64,000 nucleotides of DNA, taken from NCBI GenBank assembly GCA_041690255.1, contig JAWLHU010000001.1, positions 124,001 through 188,000 on the forward strand, written 5' to 3'. Below are positions 24,647-34,900 of this stretch, piece after piece (the first letter of the stretch is position 1; each line of letters opens with the position of its first letter). Below the pieces are notes generated by a model. That model was not told the origin of the DNA. It searched no databases and saw only the letters and a program-made list of their open reading frames with translations. Made by a program: the position numbers and the translations under genes. Origin of the DNA: JAWLHU01 sp041690255 (lineage in GTDB: Bacteria; Bacillota; Sulfobacillia; Symbiobacteriales; Symbiobacteriaceae).

Positions 24647-26065
24647 ATGGCGGCTCCTGCAGCGGCGCCCAATCCGAGCTTCTTCCGTACCTACAAGCGG
24701 GAGATCGGTGCGGTTCTGGGCATTCTCGTCGCACTCGTTGTCATGAACCTGAAGCTTGACGGCCTTAGTGTCGTAGGCGCCCGCGCTCTGGCGATCAGCC
24801 TCTTCGGCGTCATCTGGTGGGCCATGGGCGTAGTCCAGCCCGGATACACATCCCTCCTGATGCTCGTCGGCTGGGTCGTGCTGAAAGTCGCCGAACCCGG
24901 TGTCGTCTTCTCCCTCTGGACAACACCCCTTATCTACCTGGTCGTTGGCGGTTATCTGATCGCTGCGGCCGTTCAGGACTCCGGCCTCGGCAAGCGCATC
25001 TCGTACATGTTCATTCTCAAGTTCGTCAACTCGTTCTCCAGCATCATCATCGGTGCGTACGTGCTCGGCTTCCTGCTGAGCTTCCTGATCCCGCATCCCT
25101 GGCCCCGCTCCTTCCTGATCATGTCGGTCATGGCCATGATCATCAAGAGCGCCAACCTGCCGAAGAAGGACGCCGCCAACATCGGCCTGGCCGTCTTCGC
25201 AGGCTCGGCCGCCAACTCGATGATCCTGCTGACCGGTGACAGCGTGCTGAACATGGTCGGCGCCACGGCCGGCAACGTCTCCCTCACCTGGCTCGAGTGG
25301 CTCAAGTACATGGGCCTCCCCGGCGTTGCCGCCACCGCGCTCATGTGCCTGCTCCAGCTCTGGCTTTTCAAGCCCTCGGTCAAGTTCGAGGTGAGCAAGG
25401 ACTCCATTCGTAGTGAGTTGAAGACCCTCGGCTCGATGACCGGGATTGAGCAGCGCACCCTCTTCTGGGTTGCCCTGGCGATCATCCTCTGGGCCACCGA
25501 CTCGATCCATGGCATCCACCCCGGCTGGGTCGCAGCGCTCATGGGTATCGCCCTGACGCTCCCGAAGGTCGGCAATGTCCTGAAGCCCACTTCGTGGAGC
25601 ACCGTCCCGGTTGGTACCCTCTTCTTCCTGACAGCGGCCTCGGCCATCGGCAAGGTTGGTGGCGTGACCGGCATGAATAGCTGGGTCGCCTCGGTCGTCC
25701 TCCCTGACTCTGTTCCCAGCAACGTCTTCCTCTTCGCCGCAATCGCCGTATCGGTCACGATCGTCATCCACATGGTCCTGGGCAGCGCCCTGGCGGTTAT
25801 GGGCATCGTGACCCCGGCCCTGATCGTCTACGCCAGCGCAGCCGGTATCGACCCCATGGTCGCTTCTTTGCTGGCCTACACGGCCATCGCCATGCACTTC
25901 GTCCTGCCGTTCCACCACATGAACGTGCTCGTAGGTGTGGGTGAGAACGCCGGTGGGTATGGCGACGCCGAGACGATCAAGCTCGGTATTCCGCTTACGG
26001 TTGCTGTCTACATCGTCACCCTGCTTATAGAGATTCCGTGGTGGAAGATCACGGGGTTGCTGTAA
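24647..26065 (+). CDS. DASS/SLC13-family anion transporter
   Basis: A 472-residue protein with about 12 membrane helices, of the divalent anion:sodium symporter (CitT/ArsB-like) type. The two inverted-repeat halves show SAANSMILLTGDSVLNMVGATAGN and, in the second half, LGSALAVMGIVTPALIVYASAAG and HFVLPFHHMNVLVGVGENAGGYGDAE, the substrate/Na loops. AAGGAGG lies 9 bases before the ATG. As first gene of the decarboxylase cluster it likely imports the aromatic carboxylate or exchanges anions; the exact substrate is not readable from sequence. Confidence 0.88.
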   Translation: MAAPAAAPNPSFFRTYKREIGAVLGILVALVVMNLKLDGLSVVGARALAISLFGVIWWAMGVVQPGYTSLLMLVGWVVLKVAEPGVVFSLWTTPLIYLVVGGYLIAAAVQDSGLGKRISYMFILKFVNSFSSIIIGAYVLGFLLSFLIPHPWPRSFLIMSVMAMIIKSANLPKKDAANIGLAVFAGSAANSMILLTGDSVLNMVGATAGNVSLTWLEWLKYMGLPGVAATALMCLLQLWLFKPSVKFEVSKDSIRSELKTLGSMTGIEQRTLFWVALAIILWATDSIHGIHPGWVAALMGIALTLPKVGNVLKPTSWSTVPVGTLFFLTAASAIGKVGGVTGMNSWVASVVLPDSVPSNVFLFAAIAVSVTIVIHMVLGSALAVMGIVTPALIVYASAAGIDPMVASLLAYTAIAMHFVLPFHHMNVLVGVGENAGGYGDAETIKLGIPLTVAVYIVTLLIEIPWWKITGLL

Positions 26066-26095
26066 CCGACCAATCGCTTACAGGAGGTGCCTCAA

Positions 26096-27523
26096 TTGCC
26101 GTACAAGGACTTGCGTGAGTTCCTCGCTAAGTTGGAAGCCGAAGGCCAACTGGTCCGGGTCAAGGAAGAGGTCATGCCGGAGCCCAATATCGGTGCCGCC
26201 GGCCGTGCCGCCTCGAACATGAAGAATGGTCCCGCCGTTCTGTTTGAGAAGGTCGCCGGGTACAAGTACTCGGTCGTGACCAACGTTCACGGCTCCTGGG
26301 CCAACCATGCGCTCATGATGGACATGCCGAAGGACACTCCCGTCAAGGATCAGTTCCATGAACTGAACCGCCGCTGGGACGCTTTCCCCGTCGGCGTGAA
26401 CCATGTCGATCCGTCCGTGGCTCCGTGTAAGGAAGAGAAGATCACCGAGAACATCAACCTGTTCGAAGTGCTCCCGCTCTACCGGATTAACAAGTTCGAT
26501 GGCGGCTTCTTCATCTCCAAGGCCTGCGTCGTCTCCCGTGACCCTGAGTTCCCCGACGATTTCTCCAAGCAGAACGTCGGCACCTACCGGATCCAGGTCA
26601 AGGGCAAGGACCTGCTCGGTATCCAGGCGCTCCCCTTCCATGATATCGCCATTCAGCTGCGCAAGGCAGAAGAGCTGAATCAGCCGCTGCCGGTGGCCAT
26701 CGCCCTCGGCAACGACCCGATCATCACCTTCATGGCCTCCACCCCGGTCCAGTACAACCAGTCCGAGTACGAGTTCGCCGGCGCCCTGCGCGGTGGCGTG
26801 CCCGTTGACCTGACCAAGTCTGACCTGGCGAACCTGGATATCCCGGCCGGCGCCGAGGTCGTCCTCGAGGGCCATATCGTTCCCCGTGCCCGTAGCTGCG
26901 AGGGCCCCTTCGGTGAGTTCCCGGGCAGCTACTCCGGCGCCCGCCTCCAGTGCGAGGTCAAGATCACCCGGATCACCCACCGGAAGAACCCGATTTTCGA
27001 GAATCTCTATCTGGGCATGCCCTGGACCGAGATCGACTACCTCATGGCTCTGAACACCTCGGTGCCGCTCTACAAGCAGCTCAAGGAGACCTTCCCCGAG
27101 ATCCAGGCTGTCAACGCCATGTACACCCATGGCATCGGCACGATCATCAGCACCAAGGTTCGCCTCGGTGGCATGGGCAAGGCTGTCGCCTTCCGCCTCC
27201 TCTCCACCCCGCACGGCATGCCTTACTCCAAGGTCATCATCGTGGTTGACGAGTTCGTTGACCCATTCAACCTGGAGCAGGTCATGTGGGCCCTTACCAC
27301 CCGTGTCCGGCCGGCGAAGGACGTTGCCGTTATCGACAACTGCCCGGGTATGCCGCTCGATCCGTCCTCGGTCCCGGCTGGCATGCACTCCAAGCTGATC
27401 ATCGACGCGACTACGCCGGTCGCGCCGGAGCCCAATCCGCGTGAGACCGCCCTCCTGGATGTGCCCGACCAGGCTCCCGAGTGGGAGGAGAAGATCCGGC
27501 AGCTGGTGGCAGGGCTCCGCTAG
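26096..27523 (+). CDS. bsdC: UbiD-family non-oxidative phenolic acid decarboxylase, large subunit (BsdC/VdcC-like)
   Basis: A 475-residue prenylated-FMN-dependent decarboxylase. It closely follows Bacillus BsdC: PYKDLREFLAKLEAEGQL, PEPNIGAAGRAASNMKNGPA, GSWANHALMMDMPKDTPVK, FSKQNVGTYRIQVKGKDLLGIQ, ALGNDPIITFMASTP, the catalytic GPFGEFPGSYSG (E-R-E network glutamates) and DATTPVAPEPN. It would convert 4-hydroxybenzoate, vanillate or a similar acid to the phenol. The start is TTG at 26096 with AGGAGG 8 bases upstream; this gives an N-terminus equal to BsdC. It is 30 bases after the transporter and is followed by bsdD and bsdB homologues. Confidence 0.95.
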   Translation: MPYKDLREFLAKLEAEGQLVRVKEEVMPEPNIGAAGRAASNMKNGPAVLFEKVAGYKYSVVTNVHGSWANHALMMDMPKDTPVKDQFHELNRRWDAFPVGVNHVDPSVAPCKEEKITENINLFEVLPLYRINKFDGGFFISKACVVSRDPEFPDDFSKQNVGTYRIQVKGKDLLGIQALPFHDIAIQLRKAEELNQPLPVAIALGNDPIITFMASTPVQYNQSEYEFAGALRGGVPVDLTKSDLANLDIPAGAEVVLEGHIVPRARSCEGPFGEFPGSYSGARLQCEVKITRITHRKNPIFENLYLGMPWTEIDYLMALNTSVPLYKQLKETFPEIQAVNAMYTHGIGTIISTKVRLGGMGKAVAFRLLSTPHGMPYSKVIIVVDEFVDPFNLEQVMWALTTRVRPAKDVAVIDNCPGMPLDPSSVPAGMHSKLIIDATTPVAPEPNPRETALLDVPDQAPEWEEKIRQLVAGLR

Positions 27524-27544
27524 TAATTTACGGAGGTGACAGTG

Positions 27545-27769
27545 ATGATCTGCCCGCGTTGCGATAGCGAAAAGGTGCATGTGCTGACCGAGTCCCCGGT
27601 TGGCAACGTCTGGACGGTCTACATCTGCGACCAGTGCTTCTACTCCTGGCGGAATACCGAGAGCGAAGAGCTCACGGATCCCGCGAAGTACTCCACGAAG
27701 TGGAAGCTCAACGCTGAGAAGATCGCGAATCTGCAGGTAATCCCGCCCGTTCCGCCCCTCAAGAAGTAG
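27545..27769 (+). CDS. bsdD: Phenolic acid decarboxylase subunit D (BsdD/VdcD-like)
   Basis: A 74-residue zinc-ribbon-like protein: MICPRCDSEKVHVLTESP...VWTVYICDQCFYSWRNTE...LTDPAKY. Two CxxC pairs (CPRC and CDQC) match the small subunit of Bacillus/Streptomyces hydroxyarylic acid decarboxylases, about 75 residues long. The ATG at 27545 has GGAGGTGA directly upstream. It lies between the UbiD and UbiX homologues, the canonical set. Confidence 0.92.
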   Translation: MICPRCDSEKVHVLTESPVGNVWTVYICDQCFYSWRNTESEELTDPAKYSTKWKLNAEKIANLQVIPPVPPLKK

Positions 27770-27777
27770 GGTAGAAG

Positions 27778-27803
27778 GGGGAGGGCGCACAGCCCTCCCC
27801 TTT
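27778..27803 (+). terminator. Intra-operon hairpin between bsdD and bsdB homologues
   Basis: GGGGAGGGC-gcaca-GCCCTCCCC is followed by TTT, 8 bases after the bsdD stop. The short T-run suggests partial termination or an mRNA-processing boundary, reducing expression of the flavin prenyltransferase relative to the decarboxylase. Confidence 0.55.
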
Positions 27804-27849
27804 GGGCACTCCCGGCCTCCGATCTGAGATAGATGGGAGAAGAGAGCGC

Positions 27850-28410
27850 ATGCGAATTGTCGTAGGCATGTCAGGTGCCAGCGGAGCGATTATCGGAATC
27901 CGGTTACTGGAAGCCTTGAAGGACCATCCGGAGTGCGAGACTCATCTGGTGCTCTCCAAGGGCGCCGAGCGGACGATTCGTGATGAGACGGACTGCACCG
28001 TGGAGCAGGTCGTCAAGCTGGCCGGCACTGTCCACGACATTCGTGACGTAGGCGCCAGCATCGCGAGCGGGAGCTTCCGGGCAGCCGGTATGGTCGTGGC
28101 CCCGTGCAGCATGAAGACACTGGCCGGGATCGTCTCCGGCTACTCGGACAACCTGCTCCTGCGCGCAGCCGATGTGACCATGAAGGAGCGCCGGCCGCTG
28201 ATTCTGGTCACCAGGGAGACACCGCTCAGCGGAATTCACCTGGAGAACATGCTGAAGGCCCATCAGAACGGGTGCACCGTGCTCCCACCCATGCCGGCCT
28301 TCTACAACCGCCCCAAGACGGTGGATGAGGTGGTTGACCACCTCGTGGGAAGAATCCTGGGTTACTTCGACTTAAAGTACACGAAGTATCGGCCCTGGTG
28401 CGGGGGGTAG
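27850..28410 (+). CDS. bsdB: UbiX-family flavin prenyltransferase (BsdB-like)
   Basis: A 186-residue flavoprotein that adds a dimethylallyl group to FMN, making the prenylated FMN cofactor used by the adjacent UbiD-type decarboxylase. Motifs are IVVGMSGASGAIIGIRLLE, ASGSFRAAGMVVAPCSMKTLAGI, RRPLILVTRETPLSGIHLENM and MPAFYNRPKTVDEVVDHLVGRIL. I chose the ATG preceded by GGGAGAAGAGAG; an in-frame TTG 48 bases earlier has no ribosome site. Four bases separate it from the next gene. Confidence 0.95.
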   Translation: MRIVVGMSGASGAIIGIRLLEALKDHPECETHLVLSKGAERTIRDETDCTVEQVVKLAGTVHDIRDVGASIASGSFRAAGMVVAPCSMKTLAGIVSGYSDNLLLRAADVTMKERRPLILVTRETPLSGIHLENMLKAHQNGCTVLPPMPAFYNRPKTVDEVVDHLVGRILGYFDLKYTKYRPWCGG

Positions 28411-28413
28411 AGT

Positions 28414-28809
28414 ATGGTAAAACTCGTCTTGGGGACAGAGCCTGTAAGGGTCGAGCTTCAGGCGGAGTGGGTAGGTCCCGACCTGGTCGTATCCATTGGC
28501 GGGGGGACACGGGCCCATGTGGGTGCCGTGGCCGTGGCCCAGCCGAGACCCAGCCTGAAGGGCGATGGCAAGGTAAGCGCCACCGCGTCGGTGATCGCCC
28601 TTGTCGGGCACAAAGAGGATGAACTGGCCCGATGGGCGGCCCTTCATCTGGCCTCCCAGTTGAACACGACGGTCGTCGTGACCGCCGGACTTCATATTGA
28701 TGATGCCGATCCCGATCAGATTCAGCATATGGACGCCTATGCGCGGGAGTTGGTGACGCAGATCGCCTACCCGACCTATCACGTAGAGAGTGCCACTGGC
28801 CACAAGTAG
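28414..28809 (+). CDS. LpdD-like prenylated-flavin chaperone
   Basis: A 131-residue protein with SIGGGTRAHVGAVAVAQPRPSL, ATASVIALVGHKEDELARWAA and VVVTAGLHIDDADPDQI. I read this as the LpdD-like family found beside UbiD/UbiX pairs such as gallate decarboxylase LpdBC in Lactiplantibacillus, thought to help deliver prenylated FMN. The assignment is from recalled family pattern and context, not alignment. It is the last gene of the cluster, with a 3-base gap after UbiX and a terminator behind it. Confidence 0.75.
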   Translation: MVKLVLGTEPVRVELQAEWVGPDLVVSIGGGTRAHVGAVAVAQPRPSLKGDGKVSATASVIALVGHKEDELARWAALHLASQLNTTVVVTAGLHIDDADPDQIQHMDAYARELVTQIAYPTYHVESATGHK

Positions 28810-28810
28810 A

Positions 28811-28843
28811 GCCGTGGGGGTTTCCCCCTACGGTTCTTTTTTT
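28811..28843 (+). terminator. Rho-independent terminator of the decarboxylase cluster
   Basis: GCCGTGGGGG pairs with CCCCCTACGG (one bulge) around TTT. A TTCTTTTTTT tract follows. Confidence 0.9.
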
Positions 28844-28980
28844 CGCGCGGACTCGCCGCCTGGGGTCTCGTTGTCCCCCGTATCCAAAATAAAGTTTCGA
28901 GTACAAAAAGATATGTAACGGACACACTGAACAATTCGGATGCGAACTGTCTTCGTGATTACTCGAAGGGGGACGGAGTT

Positions 28981-31900
28981 GTGACGATTTGGCGAAGGCT
29001 GTTGGGTATCGTGGTGGCTGTCACTCTCGTTTCTGGAACTCTGCCCCGAACTGCGTTTGCGTATATCTCTGCTGACTCGGATCCGGCTATCAAGCGCATG
29101 GTGGATCTCGGAATCATCCGTGGTATGACCCCCGATGGCGACTTCGCCCTTGAAAGCGGGCTGACCAGGGCCCAGCTTGTTACCGTTATTGTGCGCGCCT
29201 TCGGAAGGGAAGAAGATGCCAAGCTACTCCAGGGCACCCCCATCTTCCCCGACACCGCCGACCACTGGGCTTCGGGCAACATTGCCATGGCGAAGGAGCT
29301 GCTGAAAAAGGCCGGCGGCGACAGCATGGGCTTCCCCGACGGCACCTTCCAGCCCGACAGCCAGTTGACCTCGGCCCAGGCGGTCGCCTTCCTCATGAAG
29401 TTCCTTGGGATCCCCCGCGACTCCGAACTCTCCTGGCCCCAGGACTACCTCCAGTCCGCCATAGCGAACGGTTTGATTCCAGACGACCTCGTGGCTGAGA
29501 TCCTGGGCGCCCCGAACGAGCCGGCAAGCCGTGGCCTTGCCTTCCATCTGCTGGACCGGGCCTTCTCCAGCTACGAGGTGGCCCCTGGCGAGACCACCTA
29601 CACGAAGTACGTCGACTCAGATCCTCCCGTCTTGACCGTCAACTCCCTGCCCGCCGAGACAACGGACGAGACTGTCAGCCTGACCGGCACGGTCTCCGGC
29701 GAGGACGAGCTGACCGTGAACGGGCAGAGCGCCGGCGTCGCTGCTGACGGAAGCTGGAGCCATGCGGTCACCCTCGTGCCCGGGGCAAACAGCATTCTCG
29801 TCAAGGCCACCGACCTGGCCGGCAATGCAGCGACCCAGACCGTCTCCATTGCCCGCAGGGTACCCCCCGCCGGCATTACGGCTACCCTGACCCCCAACCC
29901 CCTGCGTGTCGGTGAGACCGCCAGACTGAGCATCGACCTGAAGGATGCCGACGGCAACAGCGTGGCAGCGCCATCCACCGTCACGATCTCCGGTGCTATT
30001 GGTACATACGACAGTGCGACCAACACCTTCACCGCCGCCACCGTCCCGGCTACCGGCAGCCTGACCGCCAAGGCCGGCGAACTGGAGGCCACGGTAAATG
30101 TGACCGTCATGGCCGGCCTCCCCACGGCGATCACCATCTCCCCGAGCGCACCCTCCGTCTCCACCGGTGGCTCCACAACCTTCACGGCCGCCGGTACCGA
30201 CAAGTACGGCAACCCGGCAGACATGACCGGGCTCGTCTGGAGCGCAGAGAGAGGCTCGATCACTGCCACAGGCGATTACGCCGCCCCGGCTGCCAGCGGC
30301 AGCGACACCGTGACCGCCACCCTGGGCGATCTGACCGCCACCGCCAGCGTGAGCGTATACACACCTGGTCCCTCCGTGCCCCGCAACCACGCACCGATCG
30401 GCCTCACCCTCACCGCCGCCGTGGTCACGGAGAACCGGCAGGCCGGTACCAGTGTCGGATTCCTCCAGGGCGTGGACTCCGATCAGGGCGATACCTTCAC
30501 CTATAGCCTGGTGAGCGGTGCCGGTGACACCGACAACAGCCGCTTCCAGATCGTCGGGAACGAACTGAAGACCGCCGCTCCCCTGGACTTTGAGGCCCAG
30601 GAGATCTATTCCATCCGGGTCCGGGTGCGCGATCAGCGCGGCGGTACCTATGAGTGCAACTTCGGGATCACCGCCCTGGACGAGAACGATCCCCCGTCCG
30701 CCCCGGCCCTCAGCAACGACACGGTGGCGGAGAACCAGCCTGACCAGACGCTGGTCGCCAGCCTGTCTGGCACCACCGACCAGGATGGCGATCTCCTCAC
30801 CTTCAGCCTGGTCGGGGACCCCGGCCCCTTCGCAATCAGCGGTACGAACCTTGTGACCACCACCGCCCTCGACTACGAGACCACCCAGTCATATGACCTG
30901 ACCATCCGTGCCAGTGACGGCACGGCGGAGACCGACGCGACCTTCACGATCGATGTGGTCGACGGGCCCGATGCGCCGACCGCAATCCAGCTCTCCACCA
31001 CCGCGATCGATGAGAACCAGTCCACCGACACCGTTGTCGCTACCCTCACGGTGGATGACCCGGACGCAGGCGACACCCACACCCTCAGCATCGACAGCGG
31101 CGGCGATGCCTTCCAGATCAGCGGCGACGGCACGCAACTGCTCACGAACGGCCCCTTCGACTATGAGACTCAGCCGAGCTACAGCCTGACGATCACGGCG
31201 ACCGACTCCGCCAGCCTCGCCAAGACCTCTACGTTCTCCATCAGCATCAATAACGTGAACGAGGCGCCCATGGCAATCGCCCTCTCGAACGGCACCGTCG
31301 CCGAGAATGAGAGCGGTGCCGCAGTGGGCACCCTGACCGCCACCGACGACGATGTGGACGACATTCACACCTTCCGCCTGGTGAACGGCGAAGGCGACAC
31401 CGACAACACCTCCTTCCAAATTGCGGATGACGACGTGGTGAAGACCACGACCGCCCTGGACTTCGAGACCAGGTCGACCTACTCAATCCGGGTCCAGGCA
31501 GAGGACCAGGGCGGCGCCACCTTCGAGACCGCCCTGACCATTACCGCACTGAACGGGAACGATGCCCCTTCGGAGCCAGTCCTCAGCAACCTGATCGTCG
31601 TGAATGAGAACCAGGCCGCCGGCGTCGTTGCCGGCACCCTCTCCGCCACGGACCCCGATGGTGGCACTGTCACCTTCAGCGTTCTGGAGACCGGCAGCCC
31701 CTTCGCCGTCAGCGGCACCAACCTCGTGACCACCGAGATGCTGGACTATGAGGGAGCCCCCAGCCATCAGGTCACCGTCCGGGCCAGCGACGGCACCGCC
31801 TACACCGACAAGATCTTCACCGTTGCCGTGGGCAACGTCAATGATGCGCCCACAGCGATCGCTCTCAGCAACGATACGATCGCAGAGGACGCTCTGGCGA

Positions 31901-34900
31901 GCGCTTTGGTGGGCACCCTCTCTGCCGTTGACCAGGACCTCGGCGACACCCACACATACGCCCTTGAACCGGAGAGCGATGCCGGCTTCGCGATCAGCGA
32001 CGATCAGCTGCTCGTCAGCTCTCCCCTCGATCGCGAGACCAAGTCGACCTACAGCCTGACGATCAAGGCCACGGACAGCGCCGGCCAGTCCAAGACCGCG
32101 ACCTTCGCCGTTACCGTGACTAACGTGAACGAGGCGCCGACAGGCCTGGCGCTCAGCAGCGTAACGACTGTGGCCGGGACCGCTGACGCCCTCGTCGGCA
32201 CCCTGACTACCACCGACCTCGATACCGGCGACACGCACACCTACAGCATCGTGAACGATGACGGCTCCTTCAAGATCGTGGGCGACCAGCTGAAGACCAA
32301 CCAGGCGCTCGCACAAGGGGATTACACCGTCACCGTAAGCGCCACCGATTCGGGCGGGCTCTCGGTTCAGCGAACCTTCACCATTACGGCGGCCAACAGT
32401 GCCCCGGTGGCAGCAGCGGACAGCTTCACCCTTCCGGTCGGCAACACCCTGCTGGCCGTGAGCAGCACCGTGACCGGCCAGCCGGTCTACTCCCGGACCG
32501 GCAACCTGCTGGGCAACGATTCCGACGCCGACAGCGGGGACACCCTCTCCGCCGTGGCCGAGACGGTCGACACCAGCCTGGGCGGCAAGGCGACGATCAA
32601 CGCTGACGGCTCCTTCACCTACACTCCGCCCGCCGGCCAGAAGGGCAAGAACGATACCTTCAGCTATACGGTGAGCGACGGCAAGGTGCAGAGCACCGGC
32701 ACCGTGACGATCACCATCGGCAGCGGCCTGGTCTGGTACGTGGACAGCAGCAGCACCGCCGCGACCCACGACGGGCGCTCTGCCACGCCGTTCACCGACA
32801 TGAGCTCGCTGCCCGCCCTGGGCGCCGATGATATCCTCTTCGTCTATGCGGGCAGCTACACCCCCAGCGCCACGATCCAGCTCGGCAGCAACGGGAAGCT
32901 CCTCGGCCAGCCGGCGGGCCTGGTGATCGACGGCCAGACCCTGGTCGCCGCCGGCGGCGCCAACCCGACGATTCAGGGAACGGTCGGCCTCGGTGAAGGG
33001 GCGCAGGTCAGCGCAGTAGACCTGAGCAGCGCCGGCAATGCCCTGGTGAGCAGCGGTGTGAACAGCGCCACCGTGAATGCCGATGCCTCGGTCAGCGGCG
33101 GCGTGAGCCTCTCGGGCGGCAACGGAACCATGAGCATCGGGGCGCCGATCAGCCTCAACGGCCAGACGATTACGGTGGCCGGCCGTTCCGGCACGCAGAG
33201 CTTCACCAGCACGATCTCCGGCAACGGCTCGATCCTCCTGGAGACCAACACGGCGGGATCGACCACCTTCTCGGGCCGGGTCGCCCTGACTTCCACCGGC
33301 GTTCCGACCCTGAAGCTGACCGGTAACAGCACCACCCACCTGGTGGCCCTCAGCGGTGCCAGCTCCTCGCTGGAGGCCATCGGCTCTCAGGCGATCTTTG
33401 GCGATACCGGCGGAAGGCTGGTCATCTCCGGGGCCGGCACGATGCTCTCCGCACAAGGCAGCGGCGCGGTCTCGCTGACCGGCATCATCACCGATATCAC
33501 GGTGGCAGGTATCACCGCGACAAACGTCCCCAGCGGCAGCGGAGTTGCCGTGAAGAACCAGGGGACCGCCTCCACCTTCACGGTGACCGGCGGTATCCAG
33601 GTTTCGGAACTGGGCACCATGACCGCTGCGATCGATATTGACACCGTCACCAACGCCGCGTTCACCTTCGGCACGGTCAACCTGACCGGCGGTACGTACG
33701 GGATCCGGGTCCTGAACGGAGCCAATACCAACGTGGCGATTACGAGCCTCGTGATCAGCGGGGTCCGCCGGACCGAAATGGAGACGTATGATTCCGTGAC
33801 CCGCATGCCAACCACCACCGGTGACGGCGACGGGATCTACCTGTCGGGGGTGACCGGCAGCTTCACGGTCTCCGGCTCTGCCACGATCACCGCCCCCGGC
33901 GGCCACGGGGTAGATGTCCGCAACGCCGGCACGGTCAACCTGGACGACCTGACCGTGATCAGTCCCCAGATGGGCGGCGTGCAGGTGACCGGCACCACGA
34001 ATCTGACGCTCTCCTCCCCCCAGATTACCGGCTTCGGTTCCCAGACCTGCGCCAACATTAGCGGGGGCTGCAGCGGGATCCGTCTGCGGTCAATCACGGG
34101 TACCGTTACGGTCTCGGGCGCCAGCCAGATCAACGGCAAGGCCGGGATCACGGACATTAACTATGTGGATGACTACAACGTGTACAGCGGGATCGATCTG
34201 TACAACGTTGGTACGGTGGGTACCCTGTCGGTCACCGGGGCGACCTTCACGAACATCCAGGGTTCAGCCGTCCGGATCGAGAACAGCGGCAGCGGCAGCA
34301 CGGTGACCGCAACGGTGACCTACAACACGGTGGATGGTGCCCGAGTCTCGGTCTACATCATGCCCGACGCCGGCAGCCGGATCGTTGCCAAAGTGCAGGG
34401 CAACACCCTCCAGCGGGCCACCGATACCAACGTCTACGCAACGGCGTACGGGACGAACAATACGGGGACACTCCTCGACCTGACCCTGACGGGCAACACG
34501 GGATCCGATGCAACAAGCGCCGACTTTGCCACCGCTGTTTACCTCGGTCCCTATTATGGTGCGACCTTCCGGGTCCTCATGCAGAACAACATCTTCACCG
34601 TCACCAACCGCAACGGGACCAAGGGCCTGCTCGCCCAGGCCCAATATGGCGCCACCCTCCACCTCACCTCGATTGGGGACAAGTTCAGCGGGGCGAACTG
34701 GCAAGGGGCCCTGATCACCGCAGACGGGAACCAGACGGTTTCAGACCCTGTCTCTGTGGTTCATCTCTCCTTCAGCAACGTTGACCTGAGAGGGAACAAC
34801 CTGGTGGGTGGAGGCTATGCCGTGCACTTCGCCAACGTCCGAGGGGGGATCTTCGACGTCTACCCGACCGGGGCAACCGTTCAGGACTCGCTGCTCTCCA

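Noticed and set aside
31483..33906. Long open frame (about 800 codons) on the minus strand opposite the first giant SLH gene, and similar ones opposite 37.8-39.3 kb
   Set aside because: These are mirror frames of GC-rich repetitive coding sequence. The plus strand has clear domains and a signal peptide; the minus frames have no domain or ribosome site.
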